DNA of 38,702 nt, taken from an uncultured Pelagibacteraceae bacterium. GTDB lineage: Bacteria; Pseudomonadota; Alphaproteobacteria; Pelagibacterales; Pelagibacteraceae. Position numbers and translations under genes: made by a program. Numbering within the stretch: position 1 is the stretch's first letter; each line of letters starts with the position of its first letter. Below, in pieces: positions 1 through 8,708 of this stretch. Location of the stretch: assembly GCA_902636075.1 (NCBI GenBank), contig CACPQM010000011.1:1-38702 (forward strand), written 5' to 3'. The notes under the pieces were generated by a model. That model worked only from the letters and a program-made list of their open reading frames with translations. It was not told the DNA's origin and made no database searches.

Positions 1-327
1 GGGCAAGTACACATTTTCTAAAGCTGTAAAATCTGACAATAAGTTTTTGTCTTGATAAATAATTCCAATTTTCTTTGCTCTTATTAAATCATTTTCAACT
101 TTATTATTTGATTTTATTTTATTACTACTTATTTCAATTGAACCCGTTGTGGGATTATCAATTAATGATAGTAAATTTAGTAAAGTCGATTTTCCAGATC
201 CAGATGGTCCCATAATAGAATAAGTTTTTCCAGGTTCAAAATTAAATGAAATATCATTTAAAACTTTTATAGATTTATTTTTCTCGTATTTTTTTGAAAT
301 ATTTTTTATTTTAATATAATTATTCAT
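1..327 (-). CDS. lolD: Lipoprotein-release ABC transporter ATPase LolD (partial, C-terminus outside window)
   Basis: The first 109 codons of an ABC ATPase are present; the rest lies beyond the window start. Seen: a Walker A motif GPSGSGKST, preceded by a LolD/MacB-like N-terminus and followed by a Q-loop region (IGIIYQDKNLL). The ATG overlaps the end of lolC by 8 bp (ATGAATAA), so the two are translationally coupled. In the family, LolD powers extraction of outer-membrane lipoproteins from the inner membrane together with LolC/E-type permeases. Assignment to LolD over another MacB/FtsE-type ATPase rests mainly on the coupling to lolC. The signature motif and Walker B are not in the window. 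Confidence 0.88.
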   Translation of the reverse strand, partial: MNNYIKIKNISKKYEKNKSIKVLNDISFNFEPGKTYSIMGPSGSGKSTLLNLLSLIDNPTTGSIEISSNKIKSNNKVENDLIRAKKIGIIYQDKNLLSDFTALENVYLP

Positions 328-1531
328 ATTTTAGAGTTTTAACTGTATCTAAAGAAGATGCTTTTGAAGCTGGATACATAGATACTAAAATTGTTACAAT
401 TATTGAACAAAAAGAGATTATAATTATTGAAATTATATTTATTTCAGAAGGCATAGAGTTTAAAATATAAATATCCTCTGGGAAAAGAGAAATACCAAAA
501 ATATTTGAGATTAATTGTCTAATACTTTCTATATAAATAGAAAAAAGGGAACCAACAACTACACCAAACAATGTAGCTGATGTTCCTATAAAAAAACCAA
601 CCAAAAAGAAGATTTTTTTTATCGATTTGCTAGATACTCCAATTGATTTTAAGATACCTATATCTCTTGTTTTGTTTTTAACTAAAATTGTAAGTCCAGA
701 TATTATATTAAATGCTGCAACAATAATTATCAAAGAAAGAATTACAAACATTACATTTCTTTCAACTTTTAAGGCTGAAAATAATGATTTATTCATATCT
801 GACCAAGTGTAAACTACTGAATCTGGAAATTGAGTTATTAAATTTTTTTTATGAATTTCTATATTTTTTGGATCTTTAAAATAAAATTCTAGGAACCTAT
901 CTTCTTTTTTTTTATTAAAAAAACTCTCAAGCGTTTGTAAATTAATATATGCAATATTTTCATTATAGTCTGATAAACCACTATCGAAAATTGATACTAT
1001 TTTAAAGTTTTCTTGTTTGGGAAGAGTGCCTACTAAGGTTTGAATTCCTGCAGGAGACATAACTGTAATAGTATCACCAATATCAGCATTTAAATTAAAG
1101 CTCAATTCTTTACCAATTGAAATATTATTATTATTTAAGTTTTGCAATCCAAAAAATTCCTTATTTTTTACTATTTGAAGTTTTCTAAAATCACTTTCTA
1201 AATATCCTTTTAGAAAGACACCCTTTGTAACATTTTTACTCAATATTACTGCCTCTCCATCATTTGAAACTATATTTGTTGACAATTCCAAATCTTGAAT
1301 ATATTTCAGTGGTTTATTGTCTGGTTGAACTACGGCATGAGCATTAAAACCTACAATTTTAGTTATTAGTTCAGTTCTAAAACCATTCATTACAGACATA
1401 ACAATGATTAAAACCGCTACCCCCAATGAAATACCTATAAAAGAAAAAATTGAGATGATATTTAAAAAACCATCATTTTTTCTAGTTCTTAAAAATCTAA
1501 ATGTAACTTCTTTTTCTAGTTGTGAGATCAA
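320..1531 (-). CDS. lolC: Lipoprotein-releasing system permease, LolC/LolE family
   Basis: A 403-residue inner-membrane permease of the FtsX/MacB type. One N-terminal membrane segment (about residues 22-47) is followed by a large periplasmic domain (about 50-255) and three C-terminal segments (about 259-285, 309-340, 365-390). The N-terminus has the LolC/E pattern of a short basic cytoplasmic leader, then a segment ending in the MSVMNGF motif. Many alphaproteobacteria carry a single LolC/E-type gene next to lolD, and that is the arrangement here. It overlaps proS upstream by 4 bp (ATGA) and lolD downstream by 8 bp. I infer that it forms the lipoprotein-extraction complex with LolD, possibly as a homodimer. 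Confidence 0.9.
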   Translation of the reverse strand: MISQLEKEVTFRFLRTRKNDGFLNIISIFSFIGISLGVAVLIIVMSVMNGFRTELITKIVGFNAHAVVQPDNKPLKYIQDLELSTNIVSNDGEAVILSKNVTKGVFLKGYLESDFRKLQIVKNKEFFGLQNLNNNNISIGKELSFNLNADIGDTITVMSPAGIQTLVGTLPKQENFKIVSIFDSGLSDYNENIAYINLQTLESFFNKKKEDRFLEFYFKDPKNIEIHKKNLITQFPDSVVYTWSDMNKSLFSALKVERNVMFVILSLIIIVAAFNIISGLTILVKNKTRDIGILKSIGVSSKSIKKIFFLVGFFIGTSATLFGVVVGSLFSIYIESIRQLISNIFGISLFPEDIYILNSMPSEINIISIIIISFCSIIVTILVSMYPASKASSLDTVKTLKYE

Positions 1532-2856
1532 TTTGATTTAGCTTTTAAAATTTGTGACGCAACTTCTTCGATATTTAATTTTTGAGTTTCCCCATTAATT
1601 TCTTTAAACTCAAATAAATCTCCATCAGTTTTGTTTCCCAAAATCAACTGATACGGGATACCAATTAAATTAAATTTCCTAATTTTTGCTGAAATATTTT
1701 CTTCCGTATCATCTATGATAGCGTCTATATTTTTAGATTTTAAAAATTCGAATATTTTATTTGATTTTTCTAAATTTGATGTATCATTTTTTTTAATCAT
1801 TGGAATTATTGCACAATGATAAGGAGCAACTGATATTGGCCATTTCATTATTTCATCTTTATCGTTGTATTTAGCCTCAATTATGGCACCTACCAATCTT
1901 GATACTCCTATTCCATAAGACCCCATTTTAACAAATTCTTTTTTACCATTAAAATCAACTGCAGCATTCATTGGTTTTGAATATTTATCTCCAAAATAGA
2001 ATATGTGACCTACTTCAATTCCTTTTGTGTTTACTCTAAATTCCTCTGGAACTACTTTTTCAAACTCTTTCTGGTCAAATTTCTCATCTGTAACAGAATA
2101 ATATTTTTCATACTGCTGTCGTAAATCAGTAAGCGAATTTTTTTCTAATAAAGTAGATGAGCTATTAACATCAAATATCCGTTTATCTGTGTAAATTTTA
2201 CTTTCTCCGGTATCAGCAAGAATTATAAATTCATGGGAAAGATTTCCACCAATAGGTCCTGTATCTGCTGCCATTGGGATTGCTGACAAATTTAATCTTT
2301 TAAAAGTTCTTAAATATGAAAGGAAAAATTTGTTATAAGAAAAAAGAGCTTCGTCATCGTTTAAATCGAAAGAGTAAGCATCTTTCATATAAAACTCTCT
2401 ACATCTCATAATTCCAAACCTTGGTCTTAATTCATCTCTAAATTTCCATTGAATATGATATAATAGTTGTGGAAGTGATTTATAAGATTTAATACTTGAT
2501 CTAAATATTTCTGTCACTAATTCTTCATTAGTTGGTCCATATAACATTTCTCTATTTTGACGATCTTTAATACGTAACATCTCATCTCCATAATCATCAT
2601 ATCTTCCACTTTCTTTCCAAATTTCTGATGATTGAATTGTTGGCATTAGTATCTCCTGAACACCAATTCTGTCTTGCTCCTCTCTAACAATTTGCTCTAT
2701 TTTTTTCATAACTTTAAAACCAAGTGGTAACCATGAATAGATTCCAGCTGATGATTGTTTTATCATTCCAACTCTTAACATAAGCTGATGAGATTTAATT
2801 TTGGCTTCTGTAGGATTATTTTTAAGAATTGGTACAAATGATTTTGAAAAATACAT
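1528..2856 (-). CDS. proS: Prolyl-tRNA synthetase (short, alphaproteobacterial type)
   Basis: At 442 residues this matches the short bacterial ProRS type that lacks the internal editing (INS) domain of the E. coli-like enzyme (about 570 residues). Class II signatures are visible: TNEE at 109-112, motif 2 around 146-164 (key residues R146, F147, R151, R153, E154 and K158), and a motif 3 glycine-arginine stretch GSYGIGVSRL about two thirds along. The C-terminal part is the anticodon-binding domain. It attaches proline to tRNA-Pro in the cytosol. The gene follows rnj by 8 bp and overlaps lolC by 4 bp. Missing cis-editing means misacylated Ala-tRNA-Pro would need a separate trans-editing protein, which I do not see in this window. 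Confidence 0.96.
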   Translation of the reverse strand: MYFSKSFVPILKNNPTEAKIKSHQLMLRVGMIKQSSAGIYSWLPLGFKVMKKIEQIVREEQDRIGVQEILMPTIQSSEIWKESGRYDDYGDEMLRIKDRQNREMLYGPTNEELVTEIFRSSIKSYKSLPQLLYHIQWKFRDELRPRFGIMRCREFYMKDAYSFDLNDDEALFSYNKFFLSYLRTFKRLNLSAIPMAADTGPIGGNLSHEFIILADTGESKIYTDKRIFDVNSSSTLLEKNSLTDLRQQYEKYYSVTDEKFDQKEFEKVVPEEFRVNTKGIEVGHIFYFGDKYSKPMNAAVDFNGKKEFVKMGSYGIGVSRLVGAIIEAKYNDKDEIMKWPISVAPYHCAIIPMIKKNDTSNLEKSNKIFEFLKSKNIDAIIDDTEENISAKIRKFNLIGIPYQLILGNKTDGDLFEFKEINGETQKLNIEEVASQILKAKSN

Positions 2857-2864
2857 TTTATTAT

Positions 2865-4523
2865 TTAAATTCTTACCAAGTTTATATTTGTTAGTGGTTT
2901 TTTCCCAGTTTTTTCTTTTGAAAATTTACGACAAGTTATTTTAAGAGCATCTACGAGATTATCTTGTTGTTTTGTATTGTTTAATGAAAATGTTTTAATA
3001 GTTCTTTCTATTTCTTCCTCTAATCCAAAAATAAAATCATCATTCTCATATACTGGTAGACCTCTAAAAGTTACCAAAGGTTTGTTGTGAATATTTCCTT
3101 TTGGTGTAATCATAATTGTAGCTTCTAAAAATCCATTTGATGAAATATTTCTTCTCTCTTTTATTGATCTAGAGTCTTCCTCTACCGGAACATTTCCATC
3201 TAAATAAACTCTTCCACTTGGTGCTTTGTCATAGACCTCTGGTTTTTCTCCAGGATACAATTTAACAATATCACCGTTCTCTACTTGAACTGGATATTTA
3301 ACTTGCATTTCTTTTGCAAATTCAATGTGCTCTATCATGTGTCTATGTTCTCCATGAACTGGGATAACAGCTTTTGGTTTAATCCAATTATACATATCTC
3401 TAAGGTCATCACGATTAGGATGTCCAGAAACGTGAATATATTCATTCTCCTCAGATATAACTTCAATACCCTCTTTGACTAAATTATTATGTAACTTATA
3501 CAATTTCTTCTCGTTTCCTGGTATAATTTTCGAAGAAAAAACTACAGCATCATTTCTTTCTATGTAGACATCCGGGTGAGTATATTTAACTATCCTATTC
3601 ATAGCTCCCATTGGTTCGCCTTGACTTCCAGTGCACAAATAAACAATTTTTTCTCTAGATATATTTTTTGCATCTCTTGAGTCTATAGGATCAATAACAT
3701 TCTTAAGGTAACCACATTGTCTTGCTGCTTTAAATATTCTGTGCATCGATCTTCCAACTAGTGAAATATGTCTTCCTGTTTGTTCTGCACAATAAAAAAC
3801 AGTTTCCATCCTAGCTACATTAGATGCAAATGAAGTAACGATTATTCTTTTTTTTAATCTTTCAAAAACCTTAAGTAAATTTTTACGTACATCAAGTTCA
3901 GACCCTGCTCTACCTGCACTAAATACATTTGTAGAATCACAAATCATGGCTAATACACCTTCGTTACCTATTTCCTTTAATCTTTCAGAGTTTATATTTC
4001 CACCAATTAATGGATCTGGATCACACTTCCAATCTCCTGTATGTAAAATATTTCCAACTGGTGTTTGTATTCTTAGGCCATTAGGTTCAAGTATTGAATG
4101 AGTAAGTGTAACAAACTCAATTTTGAAGGGATCTAAATTAATTGTACTATTAAGTTCTACAATTTTTAAATAGCTAGATATATCAATTTTTTTTTCTTTA
4201 AATTTTTCGGTAATTAATACAGATGTAAAAGGTGTAGCATAAATTTTACATTTTAATTTTGGCCAAACATGAGCAATAGCTCCAATATGATCTTCGTGAG
4301 CATGTGTTAGGACTATGCCTAGCAAGTCATCTTTTTTATCTATTATAAATCCTGGATCTGGATATATTATATCAACACCAGGTACTGTATCATCTGCAAA
4401 TGTAACACCAACGTCAACAATAATCCACTTTTGATTCTCTGGCTTACCATATGCAAATAGGTTCATGTTCATTCCTATTTCACCAGATCCTCCTAGAGGA
4501 CAAAATAATAATTCATCTTTCAT
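2865..4523 (-). CDS. rnj: Ribonuclease J
   Basis: A 552-residue metallo-beta-lactamase/beta-CASP nuclease. The zinc-binding motif HAHEDH is at 74-79, with further metal ligands at H142 and D164 (HTGDWK). A beta-CASP insert follows, with conserved STNVFSAGR-like and SGHPNRDD motifs and a late HGEHRH stretch. RNase J enzymes combine 5'-3' exonuclease and endonuclease activity in rRNA and mRNA processing. In alphaproteobacteria the gene commonly sits between coaX and proS downstream of nuo, which is the order seen here. Spacing is 5 bp to coaX and 8 bp to proS. Length is typical of the family. Confidence 0.95.
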   Translation of the reverse strand: MKDELLFCPLGGSGEIGMNMNLFAYGKPENQKWIIVDVGVTFADDTVPGVDIIYPDPGFIIDKKDDLLGIVLTHAHEDHIGAIAHVWPKLKCKIYATPFTSVLITEKFKEKKIDISSYLKIVELNSTINLDPFKIEFVTLTHSILEPNGLRIQTPVGNILHTGDWKCDPDPLIGGNINSERLKEIGNEGVLAMICDSTNVFSAGRAGSELDVRKNLLKVFERLKKRIIVTSFASNVARMETVFYCAEQTGRHISLVGRSMHRIFKAARQCGYLKNVIDPIDSRDAKNISREKIVYLCTGSQGEPMGAMNRIVKYTHPDVYIERNDAVVFSSKIIPGNEKKLYKLHNNLVKEGIEVISEENEYIHVSGHPNRDDLRDMYNWIKPKAVIPVHGEHRHMIEHIEFAKEMQVKYPVQVENGDIVKLYPGEKPEVYDKAPSGRVYLDGNVPVEEDSRSIKERRNISSNGFLEATIMITPKGNIHNKPLVTFRGLPVYENDDFIFGLEEEIERTIKTFSLNNTKQQDNLVDALKITCRKFSKEKTGKKPLTNINLVRI

Positions 4524-4528
4524 ATTTT

Positions 4529-5269
4529 TTAATTTAATGCTACTTTTAAGATACCTTTTATTGTTAAATTTTTATCAACCGTTTTAATACCTTTAATTGA
4601 TGATTTAAATAAGTGTGCAAATCCACCTGTAAGTATAATTTTAAACTTCTTTCTAGTTTGTTTTAAAATAAGTTTAATTATATTTTCAATTAAACCAGTA
4701 TAACCATGATAAAAGCCAGCTCTTACAGCACTTTTAGTGTTTTTGCCAATGACATTTGCTGTCTTTTCTAGCTTAATTTTAGGTATTAAAGAGGCTTTAT
4801 CTATTAAATTTTTCAAGGAAAGTTCCACGCCCGGCGCTAAAACACCACCAATATAATCTTTTTTAATAACAATATCAAAATTAGTAGCCGTTCCAAAATC
4901 AACTATAATATAATTAAACCTACTATCAATAACTGCAATCGCATTAGCTAAACGATCAGAACCAATTTGTTTTCTATTGACTTTTATATTTATAAATTTT
5001 TTTAAATTACATGTTTTTAATTCAACACAGTTCAATTTAGTAATTTCTTTAATGGTTTTTTGAATTATTTTATAAGAGTTAGGGACAACCGAGCTAAAGA
5101 GTACTTTTCTAAGTTTGGAATTATATTTTCTTAAAAATAATAATTTTTTATTGATAAATTTTTTGTTTAAATTTTTCTTATGAATTTTAATATTTTTGAT
5201 CAATTTTAATTTGTTATTAAATAAACAAATTTTAATTGCAGTATTTCCAATATCTCCAATTAAATACAT
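4529..5269 (-). CDS. coaX: Type III pantothenate kinase
   Basis: A 246-residue ASKHA-fold kinase that phosphorylates pantothenate, the first step of coenzyme A synthesis. Family motifs are visible: the N-terminal phosphate loop GDIGNT at 5-10, GSDR at 103-106, and DFGTATNFD at 124-132, followed by the GGVLAPG loop. The protein is very lysine-rich and isoleucine-rich even for this genome, which reflects local AT bias, not an obvious change of function. It lies 3 bp downstream of birA and 5 bp upstream of rnj in the long minus-strand operon. Type III enzymes are generally not feedback-inhibited by CoA (family knowledge). Confidence 0.93.
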   Translation of the reverse strand: MYLIGDIGNTAIKICLFNNKLKLIKNIKIHKKNLNKKFINKKLLFLRKYNSKLRKVLFSSVVPNSYKIIQKTIKEITKLNCVELKTCNLKKFINIKVNRKQIGSDRLANAIAVIDSRFNYIIVDFGTATNFDIVIKKDYIGGVLAPGVELSLKNLIDKASLIPKIKLEKTANVIGKNTKSAVRAGFYHGYTGLIENIIKLILKQTRKKFKIILTGGFAHLFKSSIKGIKTVDKNLTIKGILKVALN

Positions 5270-5272
5270 ATA

Positions 5273-5797
5273 TTAAACTCCAAATAAGTGTAAGTTTTTT
5301 TCATACAGAAATTTAATTTCTTTAAATAATTCAACTCTATTTAATTTTTTATTTGTATAATTATTCAAAAATGTAGTTGGATAATTATTAATTTTCGGAC
5401 TATTAGACACATTAATTCCAATTCCTACAATCAAGTATTTTCTACCATCTCTAAAAATTGTTTCTTGTAAAATTCCACAGACCTTTTTTTTGTTTATTAA
5501 TATATCATTAGGTTTTTTTATTAGGATTAAAGAATTTATTTTTTTATAAATTATTTTTTTAATTATTTTTAAATTTAAATTTATTATTTTTGATAAGGAT
5601 ATTTTTTTACTAATTTCAAAGAAGACTGATAAAAACAAATTACCTTTTATAGATATCCATTTATTTTTTCTTTGTCCTTTACCTTTTGTTTGTTGATCAG
5701 TTAAAATTATTCCTCTTTGATTGCCTTGCTTAATTAATCTTAGGGCTACATTATTAGTGCTTTCAACTTTTTTGTATAAATATTCTTTTAATTTCAT
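5273..5797 (-). CDS. birA: Biotin--[acetyl-CoA-carboxylase] ligase, minimal form
   Basis: At 174 residues this is shorter than monofunctional biotin ligases (about 235) and E. coli BirA (321). There is no N-terminal DNA-binding domain, and the C-terminal SH3-like domain appears absent. Catalytic-core motifs remain: ESTN at 12-15, KKPNDIL at 94-100, K105 with GIL at 108-110, and GIGINV at 125-130. The usual biotinyl-AMP-binding GRGRRGRxW loop is altered to GKGQRKNKW at 39-47, keeping the glycines and tryptophan. It should attach biotin to carboxylase carrier domains. Its start overlaps the nuoN stop by 1 bp. The function call is firm; whether the trimmed protein is fully active on its own is inferred from the intact motifs. 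Confidence 0.87.
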   Translation of the reverse strand: MKLKEYLYKKVESTNNVALRLIKQGNQRGIILTDQQTKGKGQRKNKWISIKGNLFLSVFFEISKKISLSKIINLNLKIIKKIIYKKINSLILIKKPNDILINKKKVCGILQETIFRDGRKYLIVGIGINVSNSPKINNYPTTFLNNYTNKKLNRVELFKEIKFLYEKNLHLFGV

Positions 5798-7212
5798 TAG
5801 ATCATGGTAATTTTAGATACTATTTCTGTTATGCCGCTCGGATATATAAAGTATGCTAAAATAAATATTGTTGAAATGGCCAAAGTAATTTTTAATCCTA
5901 GATTATGAGATGTTTCGTATTCTTCTTTTTCTGGATCAAAATATATAATTTTTATAATTCTTAAATAATAAAAAGCTGCAACTACAGTTGCTAATAATCC
6001 AACAATTGCTAAAAAATACATTGACTGTTCTATAACAGCTAAAAAAATATAAAATTTTGCAAAAAATCCTGCTAGTGGAGGTATTCCTGCTAAAGAAAAT
6101 AAAACTATTAATAATGAAAAAGATAAAATTGGATGTTTTTTAGAGAGCCCAGATAAATCCTCTATATTCTCATAATATTTATCATTTCTCTTAAGCATAA
6201 ATAAGCAGCTAAAAAAGGCTAAATTCATTACCAAATAAATAGATATATAAGTAATAGAACTTTGTATTCCTTGGTTGCTAACTGTTGCTAGTCCAGCCAA
6301 CGCATAACCCATATGACTGATTGAACTATAAGCAATTAATCTTTTTAAGTTTTTTTGACCTATGGCTGCCACAGCACCAAATATCATTGAAGCTATTGAA
6401 ATAAATACAATAATAGTTTGCCACTGATCATTCATATTAGCAAAAGGTGTGTACAAAAACTTAATGAATACAGAGAGCGCAGCTATTTTTGGAAGTATAG
6501 CAAAGAATAATGTTACAGATGTTGGGGAGCCTTGATAAACATCTGGAGCCCACATATGAAAAGGTACTGCTGATATTTTAAATGCAAGACCAACTAAAAT
6601 AAAGACTATCCCAAAAGTGGTACCATAATTAAATTCAGTAGAGTTTATAAGTATTTGATCAAAATTTGTACTTTCAGAAAACCCATAAGTTAATGAACAC
6701 CCATATAACAGCAAACCAGATGATAATGCGCTAAGAACAAAATATTTTAATCCAGATTCTGTAGAAAGTAAATTGTCTCTATTAAAAGATGAAAGAACAT
6801 ATAAAGCTAATGATTGTAGTTCAAGGCCCATGTAAAAAACAATTAAATCATTTGAACTTATCATTATCATCATTCCCAAAATGCTGCTTAGAATGAGAAT
6901 CGGGTATTCAATTTTATTTAAATTGATAACTTGAATATATTTGGATCCAGTTAGCATTACAAAAATTCCAGATCCAACAAGTATAATCTTCATATAATTA
7001 GATAAATTGTCTATTAAATATGAATTATTAAATAAGTAAATTGTATCTAATGAGCTGAGATTTATTATTAGTGCCAATAAAATAACTAGCGATATATTAG
7101 ATAAATTATAAATTAAACTTGCGCTATTTTTTTTGAAAACTCCAACTAGTAAAAAGAGCATTATAGATACCGATATGAAGATTTCAGGTAATATATATTG
7201 AAAATTTTCCAT
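5797..7212 (-). CDS. nuoN: NADH-quinone oxidoreductase subunit N
   Basis: A 471-residue antiporter-like membrane subunit of respiratory complex I with about 14 hydrophobic segments. The conserved charged pair used in proton translocation is present: E131 in the MGLELQ segment and K212 in AFKISAVPFHMW. It is the distal pumping subunit of the membrane arm. It overlaps nuoM by 1 bp and birA by 1 bp. It is the last of the 14 nuo genes, after which the operon runs on into unrelated housekeeping genes. Confidence 0.97.
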   Translation of the reverse strand: MENFQYILPEIFISVSIMLFLLVGVFKKNSASLIYNLSNISLVILLALIINLSSLDTIYLFNNSYLIDNLSNYMKIILVGSGIFVMLTGSKYIQVINLNKIEYPILILSSILGMMIMISSNDLIVFYMGLELQSLALYVLSSFNRDNLLSTESGLKYFVLSALSSGLLLYGCSLTYGFSESTNFDQILINSTEFNYGTTFGIVFILVGLAFKISAVPFHMWAPDVYQGSPTSVTLFFAILPKIAALSVFIKFLYTPFANMNDQWQTIIVFISIASMIFGAVAAIGQKNLKRLIAYSSISHMGYALAGLATVSNQGIQSSITYISIYLVMNLAFFSCLFMLKRNDKYYENIEDLSGLSKKHPILSFSLLIVLFSLAGIPPLAGFFAKFYIFLAVIEQSMYFLAIVGLLATVVAAFYYLRIIKIIYFDPEKEEYETSHNLGLKITLAISTIFILAYFIYPSGITEIVSKITMI

Positions 7213-8708
7213 TAGTCTTTTGATGCAAGGCTGTTAATTAAGTCAAAGTTGTACATGTTTAAAGTATTCTCGACTGATGCTTCAATTGAATTCATTAAAG
7301 GCTCTGGATAAAAACCAAAAAATAAAATTGGTATTACTAAAGCTGATAAAGTGATAATTTCAAAAGTTTTTAAATCTTTCATACTTTTAAGCCCTTGATT
7401 ATTAATTTCGCCGAAAACAACTCTTTTAAATAGCCACAGCATATATGCTGCTCCTAAAATTACTCCCAAACTTGCAATCATCGCTACTAGGATATTTTTC
7501 TCAAATGCACCCATTAAAATTAAAAATTCTCCAATAAAGCCTGTTGTTCCAGGTAGTCCTAGAGCTCCTAATGTGAATACCATAAAAACAATTGCATATC
7601 TTGGCATTATGGAGACTAAACCGCCATATTTATTTATTAGTCTTGTATGATGCCTTTCATAAACAACCCCAACACTTAAGAAGAGTGCTGCAGATACAAG
7701 TCCATGACTAATCATTTGGAAAATACTTCCCTCAATACCTTGTTGAGTCATTGTGAAGATACCTAGTGTTACAAATCCCATATGAGCAACAGAGGAGTAT
7801 GCTATGAGTTTTTTCATATCTTCCTGCATCAAAGCAACTAGAGATGTATAAATAATTGCAATTAAACTTAAGATATAAACTAACATTGTGAAATTTTCAG
7901 AAGCTAAAGGAAATAATCCTATCGAAAATCTAATAAATCCATATCCAGCCATTTTAAGCAATATTGCTGCTAGCAATACAGATCCAACAGTTGGGGCTTC
8001 TACATGAGCATCTGGCAGCCACGTATGTACTGGCCACATAGGAGTTTTAACTGCAAAAGAACTGAAAAATGCTAACCATAATAAATTTTGATATTCAGCC
8101 TTTATGCCAAGTTCATAAAGTTTTTCAACATCAGTGGTTCCTGTTATCCAATAAATTGAAATAATAGCAACCAACATAAGAACTGATCCTAATAAAGTAT
8201 ACAGAAAAAATTTAAAAGCCGAATAGACTCTTCTTTCTCCACCCCAAATACCAATTATTAAAAACATTGGTATAAGACCTGCCTCAAAAAATAAATAAAA
8301 TACTACTAGATCAAGTGAGCAGAAAACACCAATCATAAATGTTTCCATTATTAATATGGCAATTAAGAAATCCTTAAGTCGTTTTTTTATTGTAGCATTA
8401 ACTGAAATAATGCAAATTGGAGTTATGAAAGTTGTTAATATTACAAATAAAATTGAAATACCATCTATTCCAACTTTATAATTTATAAATCCTGACAGCC
8501 ATTCTCTATTTTCAATAAACTGGAAGTCTATTGAATTTTTATCAAAAACATACCAAAGATATAAAGATAATAAAAAATTTGCTAAAGAAATAAATAAAGC
8601 TACATATTTGGAACTTTGATATTTTCCACTTGATGATTTTGTGAATAATATAAATAAAGCACCTATTGTAGGTAGCAAAATTAAGGACGATAAAATTGGA
8701 AAGTTCAT
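7212..8708 (-). CDS. nuoM: NADH-quinone oxidoreductase subunit M
   Basis: A 498-residue antiporter-like proton-pumping subunit. Seen: E142 in FEAGLIPMFL and K221 in FAVKTPMWPVHTWLPDAH, the charged pair typical of this subunit, plus a second conserved segment around the AYSSVAHMGF motif. About 14 hydrophobic segments are spread over the length, which is usual for the family (about 500 residues). It shares single-base overlaps with nuoL upstream and nuoN downstream. Confidence 0.97.
   Translation of the reverse strand: MNFPILSSLILLPTIGALFILFTKSSSGKYQSSKYVALFISLANFLLSLYLWYVFDKNSIDFQFIENREWLSGFINYKVGIDGISILFVILTTFITPICIISVNATIKKRLKDFLIAILIMETFMIGVFCSLDLVVFYLFFEAGLIPMFLIIGIWGGERRVYSAFKFFLYTLLGSVLMLVAIISIYWITGTTDVEKLYELGIKAEYQNLLWLAFFSSFAVKTPMWPVHTWLPDAHVEAPTVGSVLLAAILLKMAGYGFIRFSIGLFPLASENFTMLVYILSLIAIIYTSLVALMQEDMKKLIAYSSVAHMGFVTLGIFTMTQQGIEGSIFQMISHGLVSAALFLSVGVVYERHHTRLINKYGGLVSIMPRYAIVFMVFTLGALGLPGTTGFIGEFLILMGAFEKNILVAMIASLGVILGAAYMLWLFKRVVFGEINNQGLKSMKDLKTFEIITLSALVIPILFFGFYPEPLMNSIEASVENTLNMYNFDLINSLASKD

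Noticed and set aside
5480..5640. Low-complexity A/T stretch that looked like a repeat or degraded gene
   Set aside because: It encodes the lysine- and isoleucine-rich middle of birA in frame, so it is coding bias and not a repeat.
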